Positions 15,479 to 23,422 of a stretch of 35,817 nt of DNA are shown here, piece after piece; within the stretch, counting starts at the first letter, position 1; each line of letters opens with the position of its first letter. The notes beneath the pieces were generated by a model. That model was not told the DNA's origin, did no database searches, and saw nothing but the letters and a program-made list of their open reading frames with translations. Made by a program: the position numbers and the translations under genes. Origin of the DNA: Candidatus Eisenbergiella merdipullorum. GTDB lineage: Bacteria; Bacillota; Clostridia; Lachnospirales; Lachnospiraceae. The DNA is taken from NCBI GenBank assembly GCA_019118445.1, contig DWYY01000060.1, forward strand, positions 1 through 35,817, in the 5' to 3' direction.

Positions 15479-16261
15479 ATGTACCGAGCGATACAGGGCG
15501 GCTGTGGAGCGGCGCACCCCAGCGCATTTCATATGTCCAGGCCGGAGGGGCTTCCCAACTATGTATTGCTTCTGATCCGGTCCTGCGGAGAGTTTGAGAT
15601 TGCCGGAAAAAGCTATATGGTCCTGCCGGGACATGCGGTCATTTTTGCCCCCGGCACACCTTATTCCTATGGGAACCCGGAAGGGGAATATCAGGACGAT
15701 TGGCTTCATTTTGAGGCGGAAGAGGATTCCCGTCTGAGGGAGCTGAAACGGATTTCCAACCGGCCCTTTCCTGTGCGTGATCCGGGAAGCTGTACCGCGC
15801 TGATCCGGCAGATCTTGTGGGAGACTTCTTTTGCTCCTGTCAGATATGCGGGACAGAATGTGGATGCGCTGTTTACCGTGCTGTTCAATCATTTGTTTGC
15901 CTCCTGCGAGGAGGAGGTGCTGGAGAAAATGCCGAATCCGTATCGGGAAAGGCTGCAGGCGCTCAGGATGGAACTGAAAAATTCCATCGCGCAGAAGCAC
16001 GATATCCGGGAATGCGCAGGGAAGATAGGAGTGAGCCCATCCTACTTTCAGCATCTGTATACAGATTGCTTTGGCATGCCGTTTCAGCAGGATCTGATCC
16101 GGATGCGGGTGGAATACACCAAATATATTTTAACAGCGACGGACCTGACGCTGGAACAGGTGGCAGGACTCTGCGGCTATACCGGAACCGTACATTTTTA
16201 CCGTCAGTTTCGGCAGGTGACAGGGACAACCCCGGCGAAGTATAGGAAGAATCCGGTCTGA
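15479..16261 (+). CDS. AraC-family transcriptional regulator with cupin-like sensor domain
   Basis: The 260-residue protein has an N-terminal cupin-type AraC ligand domain (about residues 25-90, including V-L-P-G-H-A-V-I-F-A-P-G-T-P). A C-terminal pair of helix-turn-helices follows in about the last 100 residues (I-R-E-C-A-G-K-I-G-V-S-P-S-Y-F-Q-H-L ... T-G-T-T-P-A-K-Y-R-K). Such regulators usually activate sugar-use genes when bound to an oligosaccharide. It is divergent from the GH88/DUF2264 genes, which are the likely targets. The ATG at 15479 has an AGAGAGG site; the in-frame ATG at 15401 abuts the -10 box and cannot be transcribed from this promoter. Confidence 0.92.
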   Translation: MYRAIQGGCGAAHPSAFHMSRPEGLPNYVLLLIRSCGEFEIAGKSYMVLPGHAVIFAPGTPYSYGNPEGEYQDDWLHFEAEEDSRLRELKRISNRPFPVRDPGSCTALIRQILWETSFAPVRYAGQNVDALFTVLFNHLFASCEEEVLEKMPNPYRERLQALRMELKNSIAQKHDIRECAGKIGVSPSYFQHLYTDCFGMPFQQDLIRMRVEYTKYILTATDLTLEQVAGLCGYTGTVHFYRQFRQVTGTTPAKYRKNPV

Positions 16262-16291
16262 AAGGGCTGACGATTAGGAATGGAGAGTAAG

Positions 16292-17035
16292 ATGAAAGAA
16301 CAGTTTGCGAGAACGGCACTTCTTCTGGGAGAAGAAGGCGTTAAACGTCTGGAAAGAGCCCGAGTGGCGGTGTTTGGGATCGGCGGTGTCGGAGGCTATA
16401 CGGTGGAGGCTCTGGCGAGAACAGGAGTCGGCCATTTCCTTCTGGTGGACAGCGACAGGGTCGCCCTGTCCAATCTGAATCGCCAGATCATCGCTACGAT
16501 GGATACCGTAGGACGCTATAAAACGGAAGTCATGAAGGAGAGGATCCTGTCCATTAATCCGGATGTGGAGGTGGAGACAAGGGAATGCTTTTTCCTGCCG
16601 GAAAATGCGGAGGAATTTGATTTCAGCGGTCTGGATTATGTGGTGGATGCGGTGGATACAGTAACAGCCAAGCTGGAACTGATCCTGCGCGCGCGCCGGT
16701 TTGGCGTTCCGGTCATCAGCAGCATGGGAGCGGGAAACAAACTGGATGCTTCCCGGCTTGAGGTCGCCGACATCTATCAGACCAGCGTCTGTCCGCTCGC
16801 CCGTGTGATGCGCCGGGAGCTGAAGGCCAGAGGAGTGGAGCGGCTCAAGGTGGTCTATTCCAGAGAAGAGGCCAGAAAGCCGGAGGCAGGAAGCGGGAAG
16901 GCTGCCCTGCCGGAAGAAAAAGCACAGACATCCGTTCCCGGACGCCGTGCGGTTCCGGGAAGCGTGGTGTTCGTGCCGGGAGCGGCAGGGCTGATCCTGG
17001 CGGGAGAGGTTGTAAGGGATCTGTGCGGGGTATGA
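16292..17035 (+). CDS. tcdA: tRNA threonylcarbamoyladenosine dehydratase (E1/ThiF-like)
   Basis: The roughly 247-residue protein is of the ThiF/MoeB/HesA fold. It has the nucleotide-binding G-I-G-G-V-G-G (residues 29-35), D-x-D-x-V near 55, N-R-Q, and the family-typical C-P-L-A-R-V-M-R-R-E-L. TcdA (CsdL/YgdL) uses ATP to cyclise t6A to ct6A at position 37 of ANN-decoding tRNAs in the cytoplasm. An insert of about 25 residues rich in Ala, Glu and Lys lies near residue 200, probably a surface loop. ATG 16292 has GGAGAG upstream; ATG 16280 is an alternative. It follows the AraC gene by 30 bases but is functionally unrelated. Confidence 0.9.
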   Translation: MKEQFARTALLLGEEGVKRLERARVAVFGIGGVGGYTVEALARTGVGHFLLVDSDRVALSNLNRQIIATMDTVGRYKTEVMKERILSINPDVEVETRECFFLPENAEEFDFSGLDYVVDAVDTVTAKLELILRARRFGVPVISSMGAGNKLDASRLEVADIYQTSVCPLARVMRRELKARGVERLKVVYSREEARKPEAGSGKAALPEEKAQTSVPGRRAVPGSVVFVPGAAGLILAGEVVRDLCGV

Positions 17036-17047
17036 TGTGACTGTAAC

Positions 17048-17092
17048 TACCTGAAGGGGGTACCGCCTTAAAGCACCTGTATCAGGTATTTT
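17048..17092. terminator. possible weak terminator between convergent tcdA and DUF47 genes
   Basis: ACCTG-TAT-CAGGT at 17075-17087 followed by ATTTTT could end the tcdA transcript. An alternative pairing is TACCTGA (17048-17054) with TCAGGTA (17082-17088). The structure overlaps the last codons of the DUF47 gene. Confidence 0.3.
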
Positions 17093-17705
17093 TCATCACA
17101 ACGCTTTCCACGATATCCGCCACATGTTCGCAGGCATCCGCGCATTTTTCCAGATAGGAATAGATCTCCCTCCACGTCATGACCGTCATCGGATCGGAGC
17201 AGGTGGTGTGCAGGCTGTGCATGCTGTTAATATAAGCCTTGTCCGCTTCTTCCTCCATGGAATTGATCTGGATGATCTGTTCATGCAGCAGCTTGGAATG
17301 GCGGAAATCCGCAAATTCCTCCATCATTTTTTTGACGGCTTCGCAGCAGCGGCATACGATCTTCATCAGCTCCAGCGCATCGGGGCGGATGCTCTGGATA
17401 TTATTATAGTAGATCCGGATCAGCACATCCTCGATCTTGTCGGTCAGCTCATCGATGTTCTGGCTCATCAGCATGATGTCTTCCCGGTCGATGGGGGTGA
17501 TGAACGCCTTGCTCAGCGTGTTGAGGAGCGCATGCTTTTCCATATCTGCGGAGTGTTCGATCGTATGGATCGCGGACATCCGTTCCTCCATCTTTTCCAC
17601 ATTGAAGTCTGCCATTGTCTCCTCCAGCATATGAGCCGCCTGGCAGGAGTAGTCCGTACAGGTGATAAAACTGTTGAAATAAATGCTGTCTTGCTTCTTG
17701 GACAT
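17082..17705 (-). CDS. DUF47 (PhoU-like) phosphate transport accessory protein
   Basis: The 207-residue all-helical protein matches the DUF47/PhoU-like family. Acidic helix motifs H-T-I-E-H-S-A-D-M-E-K-H (about 47-58), D-R-E-D-I-M-L-M-S-Q-N-I-D-E-L-T-D-K-I-E-D and E-K-C-A-D-A-C-E-H-V-A-D-I-V near the end are those that bind metal clusters in PhoU-like proteins. These proteins accompany PiT-type transporters and probably adjust their activity at the membrane. It lies 42 bases downstream of the PiT gene on the same strand, in the usual order. The ATG at 17705 has GGAGG upstream; an ATG at 17717 overlaps that site. Confidence 0.92.
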   Translation of the reverse strand: MSKKQDSIYFNSFITCTDYSCQAAHMLEETMADFNVEKMEERMSAIHTIEHSADMEKHALLNTLSKAFITPIDREDIMLMSQNIDELTDKIEDVLIRIYYNNIQSIRPDALELMKIVCRCCEAVKKMMEEFADFRHSKLLHEQIIQINSMEEEADKAYINSMHSLHTTCSDPMTVMTWREIYSYLEKCADACEHVADIVESVVMKNT

Positions 17706-17721
17706 ATCTTCCTCCATGTGC

Positions 17722-17738
17722 GCCGCCGGTATGGCGGC
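17722..17738 (-). promoter_or_regulatory. intercistronic GC hairpin between pit and DUF47 genes
   Basis: GCCGCC (17722-17727) pairs with GGCGGC (17733-17738) across a five-base loop. It starts shortly after the PiT stop and ends 16 bases before the DUF47 ATG, directly 5' of its GGAGG. There is no T-run. Confidence 0.5.
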
Positions 17739-17747
17739 TGCATCAAA

Positions 17748-18800
17748 TTAAAAAATCGCAATGAACAGTTTTGCCATAATGAAACTGATCAGGCCGCAGC
17801 CTGGAAACGTGAAGATCCAGGTGAGCATCATTTCCTTTACCACGCCGAGATTGACGGCGGAAAGGCGTCTGGCCGCGCCCACCCCCATGATGGCGCTGGT
17901 CTTGGTGTGGGTCGTGGAAACGGGAATGCCGGAAAGACTGGAATATAACAGGCAGAGCGCGGCGGCGAGATCTGCGGAAAAACCCTGGTATTTTTCCAGC
18001 TTGACCATATCCATGCCTACTGATTTGATGATCTTTTCCCCGCCTACGCTGGTGCCAAGGCCCATCACCGTGCTGCACAGAAGCATCAGCCATACGGGGA
18101 TCGCCACGCCTTCCACGCTGTTCTGGCCGCTGCTGAAGGCAACGCCGAGGAAAAGGACGCCGATGAATTTCTGACCGTCCTGCGCGCCGTGCATGAAGCT
18201 CATGGCGGCAGCCCCGAAGATCTGCGCGCCCTTGAAAAAGCGGTTTGTCTTCCGGCGGTCCATTTCCTGACAGACGAGCATCACCAGCCTGCAGATCACC
18301 CAGCCGGCGATCAGGCCGAGGGCAAGGCTGAGCACTAGGCCATAGAGGACCTTTGCCCATTCGTCCATGTTGATGCCGCCAACTCCGCTCTGGATGGCGA
18401 TGGCAGCGCCCGAGAGACCGGCGATCAGGCTGTGGCTTTCGCTGGTCGGGATGCCGAAATAAGAAGCTCCCACGCTGTAGACGACGATAGAGAAGAGCGC
18501 CGCGCACAGGGCGATCAGTGCTTCGCCGGAATTCCCGCCGAAATCAACCATATTACTGATCGTGGAAGCAACCGAACTGTTGATCTGGGTCATGACAAAT
18601 ACGCCCAGGAAGTTAAAGATCGCGCTCATGATGATGGCAGAACGGACATTCATGCAGCGCGTTGTGACACAGGTGGCGATCGCGTTCGGGGCGTCCGTCC
18701 AGCCGTTGACGAAAATAACACCCAGGGTGAGGACCACTGTGATCAGCAGGACAGGATTCGATGCCATTCCCTGCAGGAAGGCTGAAAATGAAACATCCAT
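17748..18800 (-). CDS. pit: PiT-family inorganic phosphate transporter
   Basis: The 350-residue inner-membrane protein has the two PiT signature repeats, each in one half. The first is in G-W-T-D-A-P-N-A-I-A-T-C-V (about residues 34-46). The second is in M-S-F-M-H-G-A-Q-D-G-Q-K-F-I-G (about 206-220). PiT proteins take up metal-phosphate or phosphate driven by protons or sodium. Around ten membrane helices are visible. The ATG at 18800 has GAGGAG upstream, and the promoter at 18865-18893 gives a short leader. It is co-transcribed with the DUF47 partner. Confidence 0.93.
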   Translation of the reverse strand: MDVSFSAFLQGMASNPVLLITVVLTLGVIFVNGWTDAPNAIATCVTTRCMNVRSAIIMSAIFNFLGVFVMTQINSSVASTISNMVDFGGNSGEALIALCAALFSIVVYSVGASYFGIPTSESHSLIAGLSGAAIAIQSGVGGINMDEWAKVLYGLVLSLALGLIAGWVICRLVMLVCQEMDRRKTNRFFKGAQIFGAAAMSFMHGAQDGQKFIGVLFLGVAFSSGQNSVEGVAIPVWLMLLCSTVMGLGTSVGGEKIIKSVGMDMVKLEKYQGFSADLAAALCLLYSSLSGIPVSTTHTKTSAIMGVGAARRLSAVNLGVVKEMMLTWIFTFPGCGLISFIMAKLFIAIF

Positions 18801-18864
18801 AGAAAACTCCTCATTTGTGCGGAAAACGATCATAGACTTGGATTTTTACACAAAATACACCTCA

Positions 18865-18893
18865 AATATACATGATTCATACAAAACGGTCAA
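18865..18893 (-). promoter_or_regulatory. promoter of the pit-DUF47 operon
   Basis: On the minus strand, TTGACC (18888-18893) and TATATT (18865-18870) are 17 bases apart, about 65 bases before the pit ATG. No obvious Pho-box repeat was seen. Confidence 0.6.
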
Positions 18894-18917
18894 TAGGGAA
18901 CTTGCAAGAAAAAGGCT

Positions 18918-18945
18918 TTGAAAAAACATCATTACCGTTTATAAT
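18918..18945 (+). promoter_or_regulatory. promoter of the MBOAT gene cluster
   Basis: TTGAAA (18918-18923) and TATAAT (18940-18945) are 16 bases apart, giving a transcript start near 18952 and a leader of about 45 bases. It is divergent from the pit promoter. Confidence 0.65.
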
Positions 18946-18998
18946 AAGAAAGACGGCGGGGAAAAAGACATTTTATATTATAGATACGGAGAAAAGGC

Positions 18999-20444
18999 AT
19001 GGTTTTCAGTTCGATGATCTTTATATGGGCTTTTCTGCCCATTGTATTCATATTGGATAAGCTTGCGGGACTTCCCGGAGGAAAGAACGCCGGGCGCAGG
19101 GAAGGAGGCTTGCCGCGGAATTTCTTGCAGAATATCCTCCTTCTTATCGCAAGTCTGTTTTTCTATGCCTGGGGCCAGCCGGACTATCTGTGGCTGCTTC
19201 TGGTATCTATCCTGGCCAATTATGCGCTGGGTCTTCTGCTCGGATGCAAAAAGGGCGCCCTGTCGGGTAGGACGTCCAGGCTGCTGCTCCTTCTTGCAGG
19301 GCTTTTTGTGAACCTGGGGATCCTTGGCTATTACAAATATTTTAATTTTTTTGCCAACACGCTGAACCGCGTGCTGGGCAGGCAGCTTCTGGAGATGCGC
19401 CAGATCGCGCTGCCGCTTGGCATTTCCTTTTTCACCTTCCAGGCGCTCACCTATCTGATCGATCTTTATAAGGAAAAGATCCCCGCAGAGAAAAATATCC
19501 TGAACATGGCGCTGTATCTTTCCTTCTTCCCTAAGATCACGCAGGGACCGATCGAAAAGTACCGCGATTTCGCGCCGCAGCTTGCGGGCCGCAGACAGAG
19601 CCTTCAGAAGATGAGCGAAGGGATACGGCGCTTCATCTACGGGCTTGCGAAGAAGGTGATCCTCGCGGACATGCTGGGCGTCTGCGTGGACCGCATCTAT
19701 GGGCTGGAGATCGGAGATGTGACAAGCGGGTTTGCCTGGATCGCTGCCCTGTTCTATTCGCTGCAGCTCTATTATGATTTTTCCGGCTATTCGGATATGG
19801 CGGTGGGACTTGGGAAAATGTTCGGCTTCGACCTGTCGGAGAACTTTAATTACCCTTACTTGGCTTCCTCCATTACGGAGTTCTGGCGCAGATGGCATAT
19901 GACGCTCATGTCCTGGTTCCGGGAATATCTGTACTTCCCCCTTGGCGGAAGCCGGAAGGGAAAGGTGCGTACCTATATCAATATTTTTATCGTGTTCATG
20001 GCTTCCGGGCTCTGGCACGGGGCGAGCTGGGATTTTATCTGCTGGGGGCTGTACCATGCCGTCTTTCAGGTGGCAGAGCGTCTGGGGCTGGCAAAGCTTC
20101 TGGAAAAGACGCGGGTGGTGAAGCATATCTATGCCTGCCTGGTGGTGTGCGTCGGCTGGGTGTTTTTCAGGGCGGGAGATGTGACACTGGCGCTTCAGTA
20201 TCTGAAGCGGATGTTCCTTCCGTGGATGTATACGGCTTCGGGCTACGCTCTGCAGGAGATCGTGAACCACCGCACCCTGCTCGTGTTCGTCTGCGCCGCT
20301 CTGGGCTGCGGCATCGTGCAGATTGTCGGAAAGCGTCTGAAAAACAGCGCGGCGGAGCTGGTTTACTGCATGGTCCTGCTGGCCTGCAGCATCATGACGA
20401 TGGTGAGCAGTACCTACAGCGCTTTTCTGTACATGAATTTCTGA
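18999..20444 (+). CDS. MBOAT-family membrane-bound O-acyltransferase (AlgI/DltB-like)
   Basis: The 481-residue polytopic protein begins with a hydrophobic helix and carries the AlgI-type core: P-L-G-I-S-F-F-T-F-Q near 137, F-F-P-K-I-T-Q-G-P-I-E-K-Y, Y-D-F-S-G-Y-S-D-M-A, F-W-R-R-W-H near 305, and the family's second histidine in G-L-W-H-G-A-S-W near 343. These enzymes pass an acyl group, usually acetyl, across the membrane to a glycan or wall polymer. A partner gene of the DHHW/AlgX type starts 46 bases downstream, which favours polysaccharide O-acetylation over D-alanylation. GGAGAAAAGGC precedes the ATG. Confidence 0.93.
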   Translation: MVFSSMIFIWAFLPIVFILDKLAGLPGGKNAGRREGGLPRNFLQNILLLIASLFFYAWGQPDYLWLLLVSILANYALGLLLGCKKGALSGRTSRLLLLLAGLFVNLGILGYYKYFNFFANTLNRVLGRQLLEMRQIALPLGISFFTFQALTYLIDLYKEKIPAEKNILNMALYLSFFPKITQGPIEKYRDFAPQLAGRRQSLQKMSEGIRRFIYGLAKKVILADMLGVCVDRIYGLEIGDVTSGFAWIAALFYSLQLYYDFSGYSDMAVGLGKMFGFDLSENFNYPYLASSITEFWRRWHMTLMSWFREYLYFPLGGSRKGKVRTYINIFIVFMASGLWHGASWDFICWGLYHAVFQVAERLGLAKLLEKTRVVKHIYACLVVCVGWVFFRAGDVTLALQYLKRMFLPWMYTASGYALQEIVNHRTLLVFVCAALGCGIVQIVGKRLKNSAAELVYCMVLLACSIMTMVSSTYSAFLYMNF

Positions 20445-20490
20445 CAACGCATTGGGAAAGCATATTTGTTTTACAGAAATGGAGATCGAT

Positions 20491-21609
20491 ATGACAAAAG
20501 GAAAAGCGGCGGCATGGATGATCTGTTTTGCACTCATGCTGCTGGGCCCTGGAGCGGCATATTACTTCGCCCGCCCCTATCTGAATACGGAAAATACGGA
20601 AAACCGGCAGCTTTCTGAGATGCCCTCCCTTGCTTTTGACAGCCTGAAAGGGTTTTCCGACAGCCTGCAGGCATTCCCTGCGCAGTTTAACAGCTATTTC
20701 AATGATCATGTGCCGTTCCGCAGCCAGCTCATCGAGCTGAACAGTATCCTGAGCGTGGATCTTTTTGACGACTCCGCTTCGGACAGCGTGGTGCTGGGAA
20801 AAGACGACTGGCTGTTCTACACGGGAGAGGAAAGCATAGAGGATTATAAGGGGACCAATCTCTATACCGACGAGGAGCTGGACTTGATCCGGGACAACTG
20901 CCTTGTCACGAAGGAGTATCTGGAAAAAAGGGGGATCGAGTTCGTTATCCTGATCCCTTCCAATAAGGAAGATATTTATTCCGAAAACCTGCCGGACTAT
21001 ATCACGAAGCGGGGAGAGATGACAAGGGCCATGCAGGTGGTAAACTGCCTGCGCGAGGCCGGCATCCGTGTGGTCTATCCCAGACAAGAGCTTCTGGAAT
21101 ATAAGGATGCGTATGACCTGTACTGGCATTATGATACGCATTGGAATTGGCTGGGAGGCTATATCGGAGCAAAGGCGCTCCTTGAGGAGCTGGGCATCCG
21201 GATCCCGGAGGTGGAAGAGCTCACCCTTACGCAGACGGATTTTTCCGGTTATGACCTGGCGGGCATGATGAACCTGAAAAGCTATTATGAGAAGACCCGT
21301 CCTGCGGATGTGAACTATGATATTTCGGGCTATCCCACCAATAACATGACAGTGCTTCAGGCAATTGATGCCACGGAGCTGATCTATCAGTCTGACGCGC
21401 CGGATGAGCGCAGGTTCTTTATGGTGCGCGACAGCTTTGCGGCAGCATTAGCGCCCGTGCTGGCTTCCAATTTCTCCTACAGCTACATGCCCCACTGGAA
21501 CGGCTGCTTTACACAGGCCATGATCGACGAGCAGCAGCCGGATATTTTTGTCTATGAGGTGGTGGAGAGACGGCTGGATATCCTGCTTTCCTTCCGCCTG
21601 TCCGAGTAA
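20491..21609 (+). CDS. DHHW-family / AlgX-AlgJ-like protein, partner of the MBOAT enzyme
   Basis: The 372-residue protein has an N-terminal signal anchor (about residues 5-25) followed by an extracytoplasmic domain. Family marks are N-T-E-N-R-Q-L-S-E-M-P, G-K-D-D-W-L-F-Y-T, and Y-W-H-Y-D-T-H-W-N-W-L-G, the equivalent of the DHHW motif. A Ser in V-R-D-S-F-A near residue 315 fits an SGNH-like active site. Such proteins take the acyl group from the MBOAT enzyme and attach it to a polysaccharide outside the membrane. The ATG at 20491 has TGGAG seven bases upstream; the frame extends back to 20452 without a ribosome site. Confidence 0.87.
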   Translation: MTKGKAAAWMICFALMLLGPGAAYYFARPYLNTENTENRQLSEMPSLAFDSLKGFSDSLQAFPAQFNSYFNDHVPFRSQLIELNSILSVDLFDDSASDSVVLGKDDWLFYTGEESIEDYKGTNLYTDEELDLIRDNCLVTKEYLEKRGIEFVILIPSNKEDIYSENLPDYITKRGEMTRAMQVVNCLREAGIRVVYPRQELLEYKDAYDLYWHYDTHWNWLGGYIGAKALLEELGIRIPEVEELTLTQTDFSGYDLAGMMNLKSYYEKTRPADVNYDISGYPTNNMTVLQAIDATELIYQSDAPDERRFFMVRDSFAAALAPVLASNFSYSYMPHWNGCFTQAMIDEQQPDIFVYEVVERRLDILLSFRLSE

Positions 21610-21654
21610 GGCCCGCCGGAAGGGTCATAAAAACGCCCGGAAATGGAGAACAAT

Positions 21655-23286
21655 ATGGCAAATAAGGGAAAACAGAGCAGCTTTGTCATGCAGGCGGGTA
21701 TCCTGGCCGCTGCCGGGCTGATCTGCAAAGTCATCGGAATTTTATACAGGAGCCCTTTGGCCCACGTGATCGGGGACGAGGGAAACGGCTATTATTCTTC
21801 AGCCTATGAGATTTATACCATCATCCTGCTGGTGTCCTCCTACAGCATCCCGTCCGCGATCTCAAAGGTGATCGCACAGCAGCTCGCGCTGAGACGGTTT
21901 CGGAACGCCAGGAAGATCTTTCACTGTGCGCTCGTGTACGTGGTGATCGTCGGCGGCGTTGCCAGCATTCTGACGCTTCTGTTCGCCAATGTGCTGGTGG
22001 GCGGCAATTCTGCGCCGGTGCTTAGGATCTTCGCGCCCACGATCTTCCTTTCGGGCATCTTGGGAGTGCTGCGGGGCTATTTCCAGGCTCATGGCACGAT
22101 GGTGCCAACTTCCTTTTCCCAGATACTGGAACAGGTCCTGAATGCGGTGGTCAGTATCCTGGCCGCAGTCCTTCTGATGCGCATGGTGGCCGGACAGGAT
22201 GATACCACGAGGGCTATATATGGCGCTTCAGGAAGCGCGATAGGTACGGGGGCGGGCGTTCTGATCGCCCTGCTTTTCATGCTGTTTGTCCTGATCCTGA
22301 ACCGCCCCGCCATCGAAAAACAGGTGCGCAGGGACAAAAGCGGGGAGCTTCTGGAAACGGGAGAGGTTTACCGGATCATCATCACGATGGTGACGCCCAT
22401 CATCCTGAGCACCTTCATCTATAACTGCAACAGCTCCCTGAACCTCACCATTTACACAAGGATCATGGAATATGTGAAGGGAATGTCGGAAGCGGACGCT
22501 TATACCCAGTACGGCCTGTTTTCCGGCAAGGCAAAACAGATCGCAAATATCCCCATCGCCCTTGCTTCCGCCATGTCTACGGCGGTCATTCCGGGAGTGT
22601 CCGGCAGCTATGCCAGAAAAGATATCAAAGAGACCAATCGTAAGATCGCCACGGCGATGAAGACTACGATGCTTCTTTCCATCCCATCCGCTGTGGGGCT
22701 GGCGGTGCTGGCAAAGCCCATCGTGCTGCTGCTCTATCCGCAGAAGGCGTCGGTGGACACGGTTTCCTGGCTGTTGGCGGGGTTAAGCGTCAGCGTGGTC
22801 TTTTATGCGATCTCCACCATAACGAACGGTGTGCTCCAGGGGATCGGGAAGGTGAACCTGCCTGTGATCAACGCTGCGATCGCCCTGGTTGGCCAGACCG
22901 CCGTGCTGGTCCTATTGCTTTTGTTCACCGACCTGGGTCTTCATACTCTGGTCATCGCCACGGTGCTGTATTCCTTTCTTATGTGTATCCTCAACGGCAT
23001 TTCTGTAAAAAAACAGCTTGGATACCGGCAGGAATATGTGAAGACCTTCTGCATTCCCATCTGGGCTTCGGTGATCATGGGTGCGGCGGCATTTGGCGTT
23101 TATTATGGCCTGTACCGGCTGCTCCCCGTGAATGTGGTCTGCCTGGCGGCTGCTCTGTTCATCGCTGTGATCCTGTATTTTGTGCTGATCATCAAAATGG
23201 GCGCGGTGAGGGAACGGGACCTTCAGGCGCTTCCAAAAGGGAAACTCATCGTGCGCATCGCGCGCAGATGCCGCCTGATTCCTTAA
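21655..23286 (+). CDS. MurJ/SpoVB-like polysaccharide flippase (MOP superfamily)
   Basis: The roughly 543-residue protein is highly hydrophobic, with about 14 membrane helices. It opens with the family pattern A-G-I-L-A-A-A-G-L-I-C-K-V-I-G-I-L-Y-R and continues with G-Y-F-Q-A-H-G-T-M-V-P-T and a central hydrophilic loop. MOP-type flippases of this group move lipid-linked glycans, including lipid II or exopolysaccharide units, across the membrane. Placement behind the O-acyltransferase pair suggests it exports the glycan that is acylated. ATG 21655 has GGAG at good spacing; ATG 21643 is less likely. Confidence 0.88.
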   Translation: MANKGKQSSFVMQAGILAAAGLICKVIGILYRSPLAHVIGDEGNGYYSSAYEIYTIILLVSSYSIPSAISKVIAQQLALRRFRNARKIFHCALVYVVIVGGVASILTLLFANVLVGGNSAPVLRIFAPTIFLSGILGVLRGYFQAHGTMVPTSFSQILEQVLNAVVSILAAVLLMRMVAGQDDTTRAIYGASGSAIGTGAGVLIALLFMLFVLILNRPAIEKQVRRDKSGELLETGEVYRIIITMVTPIILSTFIYNCNSSLNLTIYTRIMEYVKGMSEADAYTQYGLFSGKAKQIANIPIALASAMSTAVIPGVSGSYARKDIKETNRKIATAMKTTMLLSIPSAVGLAVLAKPIVLLLYPQKASVDTVSWLLAGLSVSVVFYAISTITNGVLQGIGKVNLPVINAAIALVGQTAVLVLLLLFTDLGLHTLVIATVLYSFLMCILNGISVKKQLGYRQEYVKTFCIPIWASVIMGAAAFGVYYGLYRLLPVNVVCLAAALFIAVILYFVLIIKMGAVRERDLQALPKGKLIVRIARRCRLIP

Positions 23287-23302
23287 AAAATTGTGAAAGG
23301 GC

Positions 23303-23331
23303 TGGACGAATCCTCTGCGGCGCAGTACAAT
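23303..23331 (+). promoter_or_regulatory. possible promoter before the DUF3048 gene
   Basis: TGGACG (23303-23308) and TACAAT (23326-23331) are 17 bases apart, in the 136-base gap before the DUF3048 gene. The -35 box matches at four of six positions. Confidence 0.4.
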
Positions 23332-23422
23332 ATGGAAAGCTTTGACGGGAAAAGCGGACGCATTGGTTGTGTCCCGCGCCCGTCTGAGGTTGTTGTAGAG
23401 GTGAGAACGAAGGAGAAAACAC

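Noticed and set aside
18978-20537. 519-codon open frame antisense to the MBOAT gene
   Set aside because: It mirrors a gene with clear family motifs, spans into the next gene and lacks a plausible start.
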